From Clostridium sp. CAG:557 (GTDB taxonomy: Bacteria; Bacillota; Clostridia; Oscillospirales; Acutalibacteraceae): DNA of 64,000 bases. The stretch is taken from contig FR883890.1 in NCBI GenBank assembly GCA_000435275.1, positions 1-64,000 on the forward strand, read 5' to 3'. Of this stretch, positions 63,263-64,000 are shown in pieces (position 1 is the first letter of the stretch; each line of letters starts with the position of its first letter). The position numbers were made by a program, and so were the translations under genes. A model generated the notes under the pieces. The model saw only the letters and a list, made by a program, of their open reading frames with translations, was not told the origin of the DNA and did not search any database.

Positions 63263-64000
63263 TTAAAATAAGTTTTCAAAGTATTTGCAAAAAGAAAGCG
63301 CGAGTTCATCAGAATTCTCTTTAGTGCTTGCGACAACGGATATGTATACTTTTAATTTGGGCTCGGTTCCGGAAGGCCGAATCACTATTGAAATGTTGTC
63401 AGCAAGTTCAAATTTTAAAACGTCAGAAGCTGGAAGATTTATAGGTTCTTTATTGCAATTATTAAAAATTTTGACTCGATTTAGGTAATCGCAAAGACAC
63501 AGAATATTTTTTCCATTTAGACTTGTCGGCGGATTTTCACGCAGTTGTATCATGATAGACTGCATTTTTTCCAATCCGCTTATACCCTTAAAAGTGAAGC
63601 TTTTTAAAACATTTTTATAATAGCCGAATTCTTGATACAATTTATTAAGAACGTTAACCAAGGTTAACCCTTGATTTTTATAAAAAACAACCATTTCACA
63701 GATTAAAAGTGAGGCATTTACAGCATCTTTATCGCGAACATAAGTACCCGAAAGATACCCATAACTTTCTTCAAAACCAAAAATATATTGATTATCCTGA
63801 TCGATTTTTTCTAATAAACCAATTTGTTCACCGATAAATTTAAAGCCTGTTAAAACATCAATTATTTTTACTCTGTATTTTTGTGCAATAGGGTAAATCA
63901 TGTCGGTGGTAACAATAGTTTTTATACAGACTGGATTCGAGGGCATGGAGTTATTTTTCATCCGTGTTTTGCATATGTAGTCGAATAAAAGCACACCAAC
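63263..64000 (-). CDS. Phosphoglucomutase/phosphomannomutase, C-terminal part (cut by window end)
   Basis: The reading frame is open to the end of the window, so only about 245 C-terminal residues are present. It has domain III (IFGFEESYGYLSGTYVRDKDAV, the sugar-binding EESYG motif) and domain IV with the phosphate-binding loop VIRPSGTEPKLKVYISV. The N-terminal catalytic serine lies outside. The EESYGYL type indicates a PgcA-like phosphoglucomutase of Firmicutes, providing glucose-1-phosphate for glycan synthesis. Confidence 0.92.
   Translation of the reverse strand, partial: VGVLLFDYICKTRMKNNSMPSNPVCIKTIVTTDMIYPIAQKYRVKIIDVLTGFKFIGEQIGLLEKIDQDNQYIFGFEESYGYLSGTYVRDKDAVNASLLICEMVVFYKNQGLTLVNVLNKLYQEFGYYKNVLKSFTFKGISGLEKMQSIMIQLRENPPTSLNGKNILCLCDYLNRVKIFNNCNKEPINLPASDVLKFELADNISIVIRPSGTEPKLKVYISVVASTKENSDELALSFCKYFENLF

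Overview
The window is a low-GC (roughly one-third G+C) chromosomal segment from an endospore-forming Firmicute, most likely a member of the Clostridia. SpoVM, SpoIVA and a SPOCS/LysM protein show sporulation. A Tyr T-box, an L21 leader, Prp with a Prp-processed L27, CIRCE/HrcA control and a 6S RNA are typical Firmicute features. Starts with TTG are unusually common (tadA, pyk, mrnC, spoIVA, pdaA, grpE, dnaJ, corA and others). No tRNA, rRNA, transposase or CRISPR array was seen.

Layout. 1-3.9 kb: two tandem M42 aminopeptidases, a PLP lyase-like protein and tadA. 4.1-6.2 kb: an XRE regulator with a long leader and a catalytically degenerate VanY-like membrane protein. 6.4-17.9 kb: pyruvate kinase, then leftward genes for K+ transport, a QueT-like ECF component, a uridine-kinase-like enzyme, an MBL hydrolase, Rel, RecJ and TyrRS (with T-box). 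18-24.4 kb: L21-Prp-L27, Obg, mini-RNase III, YitT, RsmF and a phospholipase-C-like protein. 24.5-27.9 kb: a polysaccharide operon (sugar transferase, DegT aminotransferase, O-antigen-ligase-like protein). 28-32.2 kb: small membrane proteins, an ECF S component, AcpS, a lipoprotein and a MocR-type aminotransferase. 32.5-36.8 kb: a sporulation block in which spoVM and a 47-residue membrane peptide face away from a SPOCS/LysM gene, spoIVA and a pdaA-like deacetylase.

The most notable region is 36.9-48.2 kb. Two tandem Nif11-type precursor peptides share almost identical leaders but have different, Lys-rich and Cys-free cores. They lie next to a tandem-domain GNAT acyltransferase and a FabG. A divergent ten-gene operon makes malonyl-CoA and elongates acyl chains: FabF-like KS, a Cys-less KS/CLF-like partner, FabZ-like DH, ACP, malonyl transferase, BirA, AccB, a fused AccC-AccD and AccA. 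There is no enoyl reductase and no FabH. Two further double-glycine peptides follow. The reading proposed here is a lipopeptide-type RiPP system (related in logic to selidamides and goadvionins) in which a dedicated, possibly polyene-forming, type II synthase supplies the acyl chain and the GNAT attaches it to peptide amines. This is inference from gene content; no product is shown.

48.4-64 kb: a CorA transporter behind a short leader ORF and hairpin, the hrcA-grpE-dnaK-dnaJ-prmA heat-shock operon with CIRCE, a secreted/membrane protein of unknown function flanked by 104-bp inverted repeats, the DnaC/DnaI-like and DnaD-like replication proteins, a TSCPD protein, 6S RNA, a DUF1292 protein, an M23 peptidase, a CapD-like nucleotide-sugar dehydratase and the C-terminal part of a phosphohexomutase cut by the window end.
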